Assembly: GCF_963678635.1 (NCBI RefSeq)
Contig: NC_087064.1
Location: forward strand, 73,409,465 to 73,473,464
Source: Symsagittifera roscoffensis
Taxonomy: Eukaryota; Xenacoelomorpha; Acoela; Convolutidae
Direction of reading: 5' to 3'
DNA length: 64,000 nt
This document shows, piece by piece, positions 8,493-20,400 of this stretch. Position 1 is the first letter of the stretch, and each line of letters starts with the position of its first letter. A program made the translations under genes and the position numbers. The notes below the pieces were generated by a model. That model saw only the letters and a list, made by a program, of their open reading frames with translations. It had not been told where the DNA came from and searched no databases.

Positions 8493-11400
8493 GTAAGTAA
8501 CGTGGGGGATGAATTGTGATCAACCCCCCACTTCCCTCAAGCAAAAAAGGCAAAAAAAACAAAAGGCGTAATCAAATGCAAGCAGGTGGATAGGTAAATA
8601 GCACTCACGCAATCAATTTGGGTTTTTTGTATGAGTGTCGAGAACAAATTTTCGCAAAAGAAAAAGTTTTTTTTTGTTTGTGCGATCAATGATTCGATTC
8701 AAGACTTTTCCTGAAGTTCTTGAATGTCATTTTAAGAGCCCCATTGGTAGAAGTAATTGAGTTCGACAACTTTTTATGGTAATTTTACTTTTATTATTTA
8801 AAAAAAATCTTAAATAATTAATTTAAAAAGAAATGTTTGTTCTTTCTCTCCGTTCATTAATATGCAGAACTATTACGAATGCGATGTTTGTGATCGCGAT
8901 TGGCAATCGTTGTGAATTCGGAACCTAGAATTTTTCTTCTAAACAACTTGTCCAACTTAAATCACTGAATTTTTTTTTCAAATCTGCACTTTTATCAACC
9001 AACAGAAATATTTAAAGCCCATTCGCATTTCAAATGCCCGTTCTATTTAAACTAGCGTCAGCTTTGTCTGTTATTAAGAACCTTCTTTTTTGTAACCTAA
9101 GTAGCAAACTTTGGTGCCATTTTTGGGGCACCTGTTCATCTTTTGATAGCATGTCCTGTGACATTCGAATACTAATAAGTTAACACAATTGATGCATTTT
9201 CAATTCATTAAATGAACCGCAAAAAGCTATTTGTTTCAAACAACAACAATAAAAACTCGATATATTGCAATTTTTTGAAATCCATTATGTATACATAATG
9301 TGGATTTATGGTTTAAGATTTCTTACATGCAAAGTTAGCGTGGATGCCTTCAGTTTGCTATATTCCAAATTATTACTTGAGTCTCTTTTTGTTTTGTTCC
9401 ACTTTTGCTCAATTGAGTTGGCAATTTAATAGCGTATGTAGCTGCTTTATTCGTGATTAGTGTTTGTCGATGGTTAAGCGTGCGTGGTTAGTTCGCTGTA
9501 ATTTTTACTAATTCGAGGCTTATTTCTATTTTTTCGTATAGCTTTTTCTAGAGCTGCTTTTTGTCATGTTCTTGCTAGTGTTTGCTAAGCGAAGTTTCGC
9601 TTCTGTGTCAATATTTTTTATATTGGTTTCAAATTAACCAACTATGGCTCGGTATAATTTAATTGTTTTTGTTTATTCGGCGTAATTCATGTTCTATTGA
9701 AATGGTGAAAAAAATTGTTGAATCTATTATATATTTAATTGCGGGCTTCACTATCTCGCCATGTTTAAGCTTTTTCAACGTATTATTTTTTGCTTGTTTA
9801 AGCTATATCGTATATTGCAATGGTTAATATTTTTTCTCGATTTTCCAATTTGATTTGAGTGGTTATTTTACCGAGTTTAAATTAAGCAGCCCAATATCGA
9901 ATAATGGGTTGCGAATTTGGCCTCCAATTTTGAATGCCCGAATCATTTTAGTGAACGAGATAAGACGATTTTTGCAAAACTTGAAATAACTATCTCTGTA
10001 GTGAGGCTCTGTCAGGGTACTCTCTGGGTACCAAATAGGACTGCTTAAAATTGTGCAGTTTTCCAGATATATGACGTTTTTTGTGATTTTTTCAAAAAAT
10101 AATTCATAAAAATTAAGTTTTTTTTTCTTCAAAGTTTGATATTCCTAACCTGTAGTTGGGGGGCTGTCAGAGTTATCTCAGGAGTTGCAAATCTTGCGTC
10201 CAAATACCAATGCTCAATTGCTTTCAGGTTCCTAGATGTGACGTTTCTTAATTCATACTATCTCTTTTAGAAAACTTAAGGCGAAGTCTCTCAAAATTTG
10301 AAGTTACCAACGTTGTAGTTGGGTACTGTAAGAGTACTCTCAGGAGTTGCAAATCTTGCTTCCAAATGCGACTGCTCAATTGCTTTTAGTTTCCCAGATG
10401 TGACGTTTCTTAATTCATTATAAACTTAGATATAAAAAAATGTAACAAATTTTAATGGTTTTTCAAAATTTGAATTAAAAAAAAACGAATGAAAATCTTT
10501 ACAAAATTTGAAGTTACTCTCAGGAATTGCAAAGCTTGCGTCCAAATGCGACTGCTCAATTGCTTTCGGTTTCCCAGATGTGACGTTTCTTAATTCATTA
10601 TAAACTTAGATATAAAAAAAATGTAACAAATTTTAATGGTTTTTCAAAATTTGAATTAAAAAAACGAATGAAAATCTTTACAAAATTTGAAGTTACTCTA
10701 AGGAATTGCAAAGCTTGCGTCCAAATGCGACTGCTCAATTGCTTTCAATTTCATAGATGTGACGTTTCTTAATTCATTATAAACTTAGATATAAAAAATG
10801 TCACAAATTTAAATGGTTTTTCAAAATTTGAATTAAAAAAACGAATGGAAAACTTTACAAAATTTGAAGTTACTCTCAGGAATTGCAAATCTTGATTCCA
10901 AATGCGACTGCTCAATTGCTTTCGGTTTCCCAGATGTGACGTTTCTTAATTCATTATAAACTTAGATATAAAAAAAATGTAACAAATTTTAATGGTTTTT
11001 CAAAATTTGAATTAAAAAAACGAATGAAAATCTTTACAAAATTTGAAGTTACTCTCAGGAATTGCAAAGCTTGTGTCCAAATGCGACTGCTCAATTGCTT
11101 TCAATTTCATAGATGTGACGTTTCTTAATTCATTATAAACTTAGATATAAAAAATGTCACAAATTTAAATGGTTTTTCAAAATTTGAATTAAAAAAACGA
11201 ATGGAAAACTTTACAAAATTTGAAGTTACTCTCAGGAATTGCAAATCTTGATTCCAAATGCGACTGCTCAATTGCTTTCAGTTTCCCAGATGTGACGTAT
11301 TCTAATTCATTATAAACTTAGATATTAAAAAAATGTCACAAATTTTTTTATGGTTTTTCAAAATTTGAATTAAAAACGAATGAAAAACTTTACAAAGTTT

Positions 11401-14400
11401 GAAGTTACTCTCAGGAGTTGCAAATCTTGCGTCCAAATGTGACTGCTCAATTGCTTTCAGTTTCCCAGATGTGACGTTCCTTAGTTCATTTTAAAATTTA
11501 TTTAAAAAACGTGAATAAAAAACTTCGCAAAATTTTTAATTACGAACCCTGTAATTGGGTGCTGTCAGAGTACACTCAGAGAATAGTTTTTTTGAGTTGT
11601 TGAAAATTCGAAGCACCGGAGGTGCGGTACACGCTAGTTATTTTGATTAACGTCATGTGAAAGTAAACAATCCTATTCATGCCTTTCATTTGGCTTAGCT
11701 TTTGGTGTTCAATTAGAGGCTGCCATATTTTTGTTGTCTTATTCTTTGTGCTTCATGTCTCGTTTTTTTTTGAGTTTTCAGCCACTATACTATATACGGT
11801 ACTAGAAGTTAAAAAAACTTGAGCCATGGTAGATTGATTTTTGATCAAATGAGTCTGCATGAATATCTTAGACATTTCGACACGGTACCCACTTCGTTCA
11901 TGGTTAAAGGGGTCCCAGTGTGATTCGCCTCCTCAAGGTGGGACCGGCTGCGGCGAAATAAATGACATCACCCTCCCCTATGGTTGGTCCTGCATTGAGC
12001 AGGACCAATGGCTAATAAAAAATAGTATATCGAATGGTTTTCGGTTTTTTTTCCAGGATAAGCAGACACCGAGTGAGAACCTTGGCCAGATTGTGTTCGG
12101 AGAGCGGATCCGATCGTCTGCCTACTCGTTCGATTTTGCCGACTCCAACTGTGTGAAGGTGTGCTCTAAGAACTACCCCACATCCAACAAGGCGGCCACG
12201 CGAAAGCTACACTTCCTGCAAGAGGCCATCATTAAAGGTACAAATGAAGCAAATAAGCAAAAGTAAAATTGTTTGTATTATCTTGTGCTGACAATCAGGG
12301 CGAGTTTTTCAAACAGTTGTGGAGAACATGTTTTTTTTATAGTTATTTTTCGACAGATTGCTAATTTGACGTTGACGCTTATATGTGTGCTAAATACAAT
12401 CCCTTATTTTTATACAACTCCAAAGTTGTATTTATACAACTCCATTTGGACACCAAGTTGATCCAATCAGCTAGAAAGCTAGCCAGAGAAATGTTGTATT
12501 TAGGTTACCAGAACCACTGGATCATCGACAATATGCCTGTGATCTGGTGCTACGACGTTGAGAATGGACAACAGTTCTGCTACCCTGGATTCCCAATTGG
12601 ATGTTACGTCAATTCCAATGGACTCAAAATGACGTCATGTGGTCTGGATCCACGAATGAACAACAAGAATAGCTTCTACATCTTCAACCACGTGGACATC
12701 ACCATAGAGTACCACACTGTAGATGAGCCAGTGGTAGGGGCTGTCAGACTTGTCCAGGCCAGAATCACTCCTAGGAGCGTCAAGACACAGGTGAGCGAAG
12801 TTGAGATTGCATGTATTTAGGGGTCTTTGTAACTATTTCTCAATTTTAGATGCTTGTTTTGCTAGAGCAGCACCATCTCTTAAACAAAAAGATTGAAGAT
12901 TTTTGAAGTCTACCTATGAGCTAGTTCCTCAGTTTTGACATACGTCAACAGATGGGCCTAGAATGGAAGTTTTCGGCTCAAATGATTGTTGATGAGTCGT
13001 GAAGCGCAGGGTTTTGTCCCTATAGTAATTGATTTCCGGATATGTGATAGTTTTTTTTTAAACGCAAAAGGATATCAGTGAAATTATTCTTTTTGTTTCA
13101 AAATTAGAAAACTACAGGAAAGGTAAGTTTTTGAGTGCTACTGACTGAAAGTTATAATTTTCGAAATTTATTGCGAACTGTTACAGCGATAATTGCAACA
13201 GCATTTTTGGGTGAAGTATTACAATAGGTGGCAGGTTCAAGTTAAATAGCTGGATCGCTTTTTGTTATACTTCAAACAGTTTTTATTATTTATTTCAAAG
13301 CCAAATTTTTTAGCAAAAGAAGTGTAAAACTTGAGTTTTTGAAAAATATTTCATCTGGCTGAGTTATGTATAATTGATTGAAAATGAAGCGACTATATTA
13401 TGCATAATAGTTCTCAAAGTTAATACATGCACTATTCAAATCGGTCTCAAGATTGCCACCTATTGTAACATATCACCCATTTTGTTTGTCGCAGTCATGT
13501 TACTTTTACGTGGTTCCGTTTGTTTTTACACCGCGTGTTTCTACCCACCTATTTTTTACTCATGTTTTTTAATCATAATACCTTTTTTATGAAAAAAAGC
13601 AATTAACTCCCCAATTTATTTAAAGCTATTTGTGTTTGACTTTACCAGAAGTAATGTGATAATAAAAACTATGCCTGGAGGGAAAAATCCAAAGAGTAGT
13701 TCTATTGACTAAAGGTGTTCCTGAGAACACAAGATGATAATATATAGTCGATTGAGAGTCCTTCTGTCTATGTAAATTCAAATAATTGTTCATTGTCAAA
13801 AATGTTGATGGAGTAAAAAACCTGAAATCTTGTGTTGAGTCATAATTTTTGTGTAGGAATCAAATGTTGAGTCATAATTTTGGTGTAAGAATCAAATGTT
13901 GAATAAAAATTTTATTGTAGGAATCAAATGTTGAGTCATAATAAGTAATCAAATAATTTTTTGAGCCAAATATCTACGTTATTCAAGCTGCCTCTAAGCG
14001 TCTGAGTACCACTTTTGCCCTGTGACAACACTGATAGGAGATTTTTTGTAACTTTTTCCTTGGAATATGTCTAAAATATGTGGAAAATGTCCTTGGAATA
14101 TATCAAAAAATTCTCCCGTAAATCATCAAAAAGTAATTCACTATGATTTGCTATGAAATTTCGGCTCTTTTTCCTTTTCCCCCAAAGGAAAAAGAGCCGA
14201 AATATTAGTGATGGTTTTACGAGGTTGAGTATGAAGACCAAATATGCTTGTCGTGGCCTGGATAGTCTAGTCTGTAGGTAAAATTTTTCATAACATTCAT
14301 GTAAAAATTGGCAGGTGGGGGGGGGGGGGGGGGGGGGGAGGAGTTAAGGAGGGGAGGAGGAGGAAAAAACCGAAATTTCATAAACTTTGAAAATAACGAA

Positions 14401-17400
14401 CGGAATCTTCATTTGCTGAGTAGATTCCTAACGTTGTTTAAAAGATAAGCCTACCAATTTCTTTTTACACCGAAGACTTTAGTCAAGGTGTTATGGTATC
14501 GTGTAACGGGTTTTTTTTTAATGTTGTCTGTTGTCAAGTGTCGACAAATAACGTCCACAGTTATCAATTATCATGTGGGCTGGACTATATCGCGCTATGT
14601 CACGTGATTGCGTATGTTTGTTTCTTTATTTGTTCATCTTTATTTATTTAATTATCTGTTCTTCTATTTATTTAATTATGTTTAGTTTGCTTATATTTAT
14701 TTATAATTTATGTATGTACATATTTATTTTTGTTTATTTTTATCACGTGTTTTGTTTATTTATTTAATTATTCTTTCTTTCATTTAGTTTTGCTTTTATT
14801 ATTTCTGCGTGTGTATTTATTTAATTTATTTATTTTCATTTATTTATATTATGGGTCTGTTTGTTTGGTTATTTGTTCATGAGAAATTTTGGTGTATACA
14901 TGTGTTAGTACGATTTTTAGTTCTAGAAGTGTTATTTTATGATCTTCGTTGATATATCAAAAATTTGACCTATACATGTGTTAGTACGATTTTTAGTTCT
15001 AGAACTGTTATTTCAGGCTCTTTCTCGATATAGCAAAATTTTGGTGTATACATGTATTAGTACCATTTTTTGTTCTAGAACTGTTATTCTTCAATTATTA
15101 GTTGTTCAAGTTGTTTGGTTTTTGCTTCAGTTTCTATGCCTTCGGTGTATTGCGCGTAGCGCCTATGTTTTTAAAATGAAAACTTCATCCAAATCTGTCT
15201 CTAAAGCGTTTACATAAGCTAAAATTTCCAATTCGATACATACATATACACAGTAGCGGATTAAGGGGGGGAGGGGGGGGGGATGGGGGAACTGATTTTT
15301 GGCTGACTGACCTTAAAATTTTTCTAAAGGCGCCTTTGGCGCCAATCTATACTAATTTTGAGGGTGTAGCGCGCGCCGAAAAAAAAGCGATTTTGGCTCT
15401 TTTTCCTCCCCCCCCCCCCCCCCCCCCCACCTCACTCAAACATGAATTTTATGGTAGCGGTCTTACAAGGTTAATTATGGAGACCAAATATGTTTGTCAT
15501 GACCTAATTAGTCTACATGCCAATTTTCATGACAATCGGACAAAGTGAACAGTAACTTCAAATATAAAAATTTGCAGGTGGGGGGAAAAGGAAAAAGAGC
15601 CGCGATTTTTTGGGTCGAAATTTTCCAAAAAGTGTCTAAAAACGCTATTTTTTTTGCCTTTTTTCAAAATTTTGCCTGAGGCGCACAAATTTTTGCCAAA
15701 ACAGAGTCTTTATAGTGGTTTGGGAGATCTCAGATAATCAATTTGGTCGACCTAAAAAAATAGTCGACAAAATTATCAATTTTTTTTTTGAAAATCCGCC
15801 CCCCCCCTCGAGAAATTCCTAGATCCGCGCCTGTATATATATCGCCTGAAATTTCGGCTCTTTTTCCTTTTCCCCCAATTTATATTTATATATATATTTA
15901 TATTTATAATCATAGCAAAAATGTTGTCAATAGCTGGAAGTTAACTTATCGAGGGATAATTCTCAAAATTTTCGGGGGTAGAATTACCCGTGTAACAAAA
16001 TTAACCGAGCTAAATTTAAGGTTGAAGGTTAATATCACATTCTCGATACAGTCATTAAAAAGTAGTGATCGAGGCTTAATTAGCAGGGTAAAAAGGTAGA
16101 GGTGTAAAAGGTTCATGGTGTAAAAAGAGGGTTAACCTCTTCTACCATTTCTTGTGATGTATAGGGAGTTTCAGATAAATTTTCCCAAAATATATTTCTC
16201 TCAAGTAGGTATGCTGAGGTACTGAAAGTTTGACTTGACATAGAAAGTAGATCGAAGTTTGCTTAAAATAATAGAAATCGTTTTCGTGCCATCGGGCGTT
16301 CTCAAATTTAAAAGCGTGTATTCGAACTGGCATTTCACCAAAAATCATTTTGTACATAAAAGCAACTCACGAGAATATTAAGATATTACATAAATATTTG
16401 CTTACCAGACCATTTGGTTACTTAATTTGCTAGGACGGAAAAAATGTCTTATCCAATTTTTAATAAGTCATTAGAAAGCCTATTTTTCATTGCGTAAAAG
16501 GCAACCGTCTATTTTGTTTTCCAAAATTTTGAAGTTTAGGGTGGAAAGTGCAACTAATTCGCTAATGAGTGTAAGTTTTGATATTAACACAAGCATAGCT
16601 TGTGTTATACTATGAACTTTTTTTCAATTTAAGTCGAAAATGTTGTTGCGATTCAATTGTTGCGACAAATTGTATTCATTTTGAAAGTCTTCATTTTGAT
16701 CCAGCAATTAAGTACAGCCAATGCTAAGGATTTTAACACAGACTATAATATTACAAATCGAACTTTAGCTTCAAGGCATCATGGATCTGTAGCGTATAGG
16801 TTGGGAAGGAGACCCGCAACAAATTAAGAGGGTTCGAACCTGGGCAGGGTCAGATGTTTTTAACGACCTTTTTGTTAACTAATTAAATGCGTCCGCTCTA
16901 TAAATTGAGGCATGTTATGGTAAAAAATTTTTTTTGCGAATTGACTGGTACTGCTAATGCGTCTTAATTGGCCAGCGTCACTTATCAATTATGCAGAATC
17001 ATAATTGGCGTGCGTCACTGATGAAATTTTGTAGACTCAAAGTTTTGCTAATTCAGTTTTTCCCAGTAGCGTTATCGGTCATATTTTCCTTGTGCATGCG
17101 AAGTACATCTTTGCCTCTGTTTTTAGAGCTAGTTTTGGCTGATATATGAGAAACTTTCAACAAAACTTGAGGGAAAAAAGGTCTTGTAATCGGAAACAAG
17201 ATTTTTCATTAAACAATTTTTCTAATAAATCTTTTAGGCCTTCTGCTTTGTCATGAAATATCGTTCTTTTTTGAGCTGCGCAGTTCATGTCGTAGTAAAA
17301 CACCTGCTTAAGTTCTCTACATTTTGGTTTTTGCTATTTATGGCTTTCAATGTTTTGGCTTAGTGATCTTCGTTTCAGTTCTCGACTAAGTTTTCTTTTA

Positions 17401-20400
17401 CTTTATTTTCGAACGATCAATTTAATGCATCGGAAATGCTATATCTAAGAAGTAACGATTGAGTTTTGAAGTTGTCGTTTACCGATGATATTTTGGCTTT
17501 CTGGTTTTCGACTGAAGCGCTGTTGGTCTATTTCCGCTTTGGTATTTACTTTAATGTTAGTTCACGTGCTTGTGCAAACCATAGATGAGAACATTCAATA
17601 TTTTTTAAGGAGATTGTTCTCATGTGTTTTTCATTTCTTTCTCTGAATATTTGCCCTTGCGGTGAGTAAGGGTATTGCAATCGGGTTCTAGACTTTTTTC
17701 CCGTAAACCACTTTGTCCACAAGATCTACACTTCAAGATTATCATCACTTCTAGAGGAAAATACCTAAGTAGTATCTTCCTCTAGAAGATACTTAAGTAG
17801 TAATTAGTTCAAACCCGTTTCAGGTAGTAATTATCTTTTCAAAAAATTTCTCATTTTTTAAATCTTGTTTTCTTCCTGGTTTCTGTGCGTTCATTTTGCG
17901 TTTTTTAAACGCCTTTTTTCTGGTAGGGTTTTTATTGTTTTTTTTTCCAAAGCTTGAGTTTTATTTCATTTTAAACAGAATTTACTATAATTGTAACTTC
18001 ACAAAATTTGTAAATTTACCATGTCTGATTTTGAGTTTTTTAAATTTTTTTTTTCGTTTTTTTTTAAACATTTAACAGTTTAAGTTGTATCGACTTAGTC
18101 AACTTAATTTGCGTAATATCGAGAGCGAAATGTATCCGTTTGGTATTATGTGTTTCAATTTGAGTTTTATTTCATTTTAAACAGAATTTACTATAACTGT
18201 AACTTCACACAATTTGTAAATTTACCATGTCTGATTTTGAGTTTTTTAATTTTTTTTTCGTTTTTTTTTTTAAATTTTAACAGTTTAAGTTGTATCGACT
18301 TAGTCAACTTAATTTGCGTAATATCGAGAGCGAAATGTATCCGTTTGGTATTGTGTGTTTCAGTTTGGATGGGTCGGAAAAATTTTTCTATTTCATAATT
18401 TTTTTATGAGAACAGTTTTGTTTTCGGCTCAACAGGTTTCGACCCAAAGTTTTTGTCCTTTGTTGCCGCTCCGTAAATGATTTCCATTTATTAAGGCTTC
18501 CTTATGAACTTCGTCCAATACAAATATGAAGTTTTTGTTGCTGTATTTTTTCAACTCTTGCCAACATAATTTTTCAGAAATATTTTTGATATAGGTCTTT
18601 TTTTCATTCACCATGTTGTGGAATGTTTTTTTTTTCATCGCAAGTGTCGCGAAGCTCTGCTTCGCCTCTTTGTTTCAAAAGTGTATTTTTTAGAGTCGTG
18701 AACCTAGTGAATACTCTTATGTTGGTCTTGAAGATTTTTGTTTGGCTTTCGATTGTTTTAAGTTCACGTTGTTTCTTTTGTTAAAAGGAAGGCTAACTCC
18801 ACTATCGAACAGCAAAAGTGTAAAAGTCACGAAAAACGTGATTGACTGGTTGTTTATCTTGTTGATCGATTTCGAAAGTAGATTTTTATTTTCAGCTTTT
18901 CCAGCGAAATAAAAAATTAATTATTGATCATAATTGGGTCAACTTTTTCAAAAAGGTGTCAATCATTATTGTTCTTGAATTTCAAAGAGCTTTACGAACA
19001 TACTTTTTTTCTTTGAAATTCGAAAGTTGAAGCTTTTTCAAAAAACTAGTCTATTTTTTGTTTTCCTGCGTTCAAGGCTCTTTTCCATCTTTCTGTTGGC
19101 TGTTTTGGATTTTAACTCAATAACAGCAGTATGCCATTGTTGCTCGATGATTTTTCCGGAAAGCTCCGATTGGACTGAGAATTATATATGGCTAGACTTC
19201 GAACCGCCCCTTATATCAATCAACCCTGCAAGTCAGTACTCAATAAAGATGTTCTAGTCTCACAATAATAGAATGAATTGCGAGTTATTGGTCCCGTATA
19301 ATCATATTTTTTTTACCGTATAAGTCTGGTCTCTATATAAGCCTATAATCTTATATCAATTTGAATTTTATTTTTGTACTTTGTCGTATAACGTGAAAAA
19401 ACGTTGTTCCAAATCTCTGTTATCGCTGCAAATGCATGATTTGTTCAATTTTCTGTGCGCACGAGTTCATAATATTCCTTCGTTTGTGAGGTTATAGCAT
19501 TTCCTTTCAGGGCAAATGTGATCCTTCGGAGCCGGTATTGGAGGTTCCCATTTCCCCGAAACAGGAGATCTCGTTCGACTACACATACTCTGTCAAGTTC
19601 CAGGAGAACGTCAATGTGCGATGGGCATCCAGGTCAGTTATCTCCGCCGCATATTCTTTTTACGCTGTTTTTTCTTATTACGCTTATTCCTATTTTTTGC
19701 TTTAGTTTATAGATTTTTAAATAGGAAAAATGCATGTTTTATTTATTCAAAATAAGTTGAACTCGAAGAAAAAACGGAATATAACTGAATAAATTAATTG
19801 CCGCTTATTACCCTTGCGATAAGCAAGGGTATTGCAATCGGGTACTAGATTTTTTTCCCGTAAACAACTATGTCCACACTTCTAGAGGAGAATCTCCTCT
19901 TGTAGAGGATCTTCTGGTTTCAGGTTGTAATTATCTTTTCAAGGGTTGTAATCGCAGATTGTAATTATCTTTTCAAGTTTCAGGTTGTAATTATCTTTTC
20001 AAAAAAATGTCTATTTTTTTTTCGGGTTCGTGGTGTTCGGCCTAGTTGCTGTCGGTTCAATTTCCGTTTTTTAAACGCCATTTTTTATCCGATAGGGTTT
20101 TAATTGGCTTACTTTTTAAAGCATAGGTTTTGATTTAATTTAAACATTTTTTTCTATAATGAAACGTCACAAATTTGCAATTTTGCCGGCTGATTTTGAG
20201 TTTTTTTTTCATTTTTTTAAATATTCAAACAGTTTCAGCTGATGGTATATCGACTTAGTCAACTTATTTTGTGTAATTTCGAGGGCAAAATATCTTTTTG
20301 GGATTGTGTTTCAGTTTGGATGGGTCGTAAAAACTTTTAAATTTCTTGAAATTTTTTATGACGAGTTTCAGGGCAAAATATCTTTTTGGGATTGTGTTTC

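Noticed and set aside
12273-12503. Upstream extension of TM9SF2 exon 3 as an open frame
   Set aside because: The acceptor at 12503 gives a gap-free family alignment and the right phase; the extension has no similarity and is intron 2.
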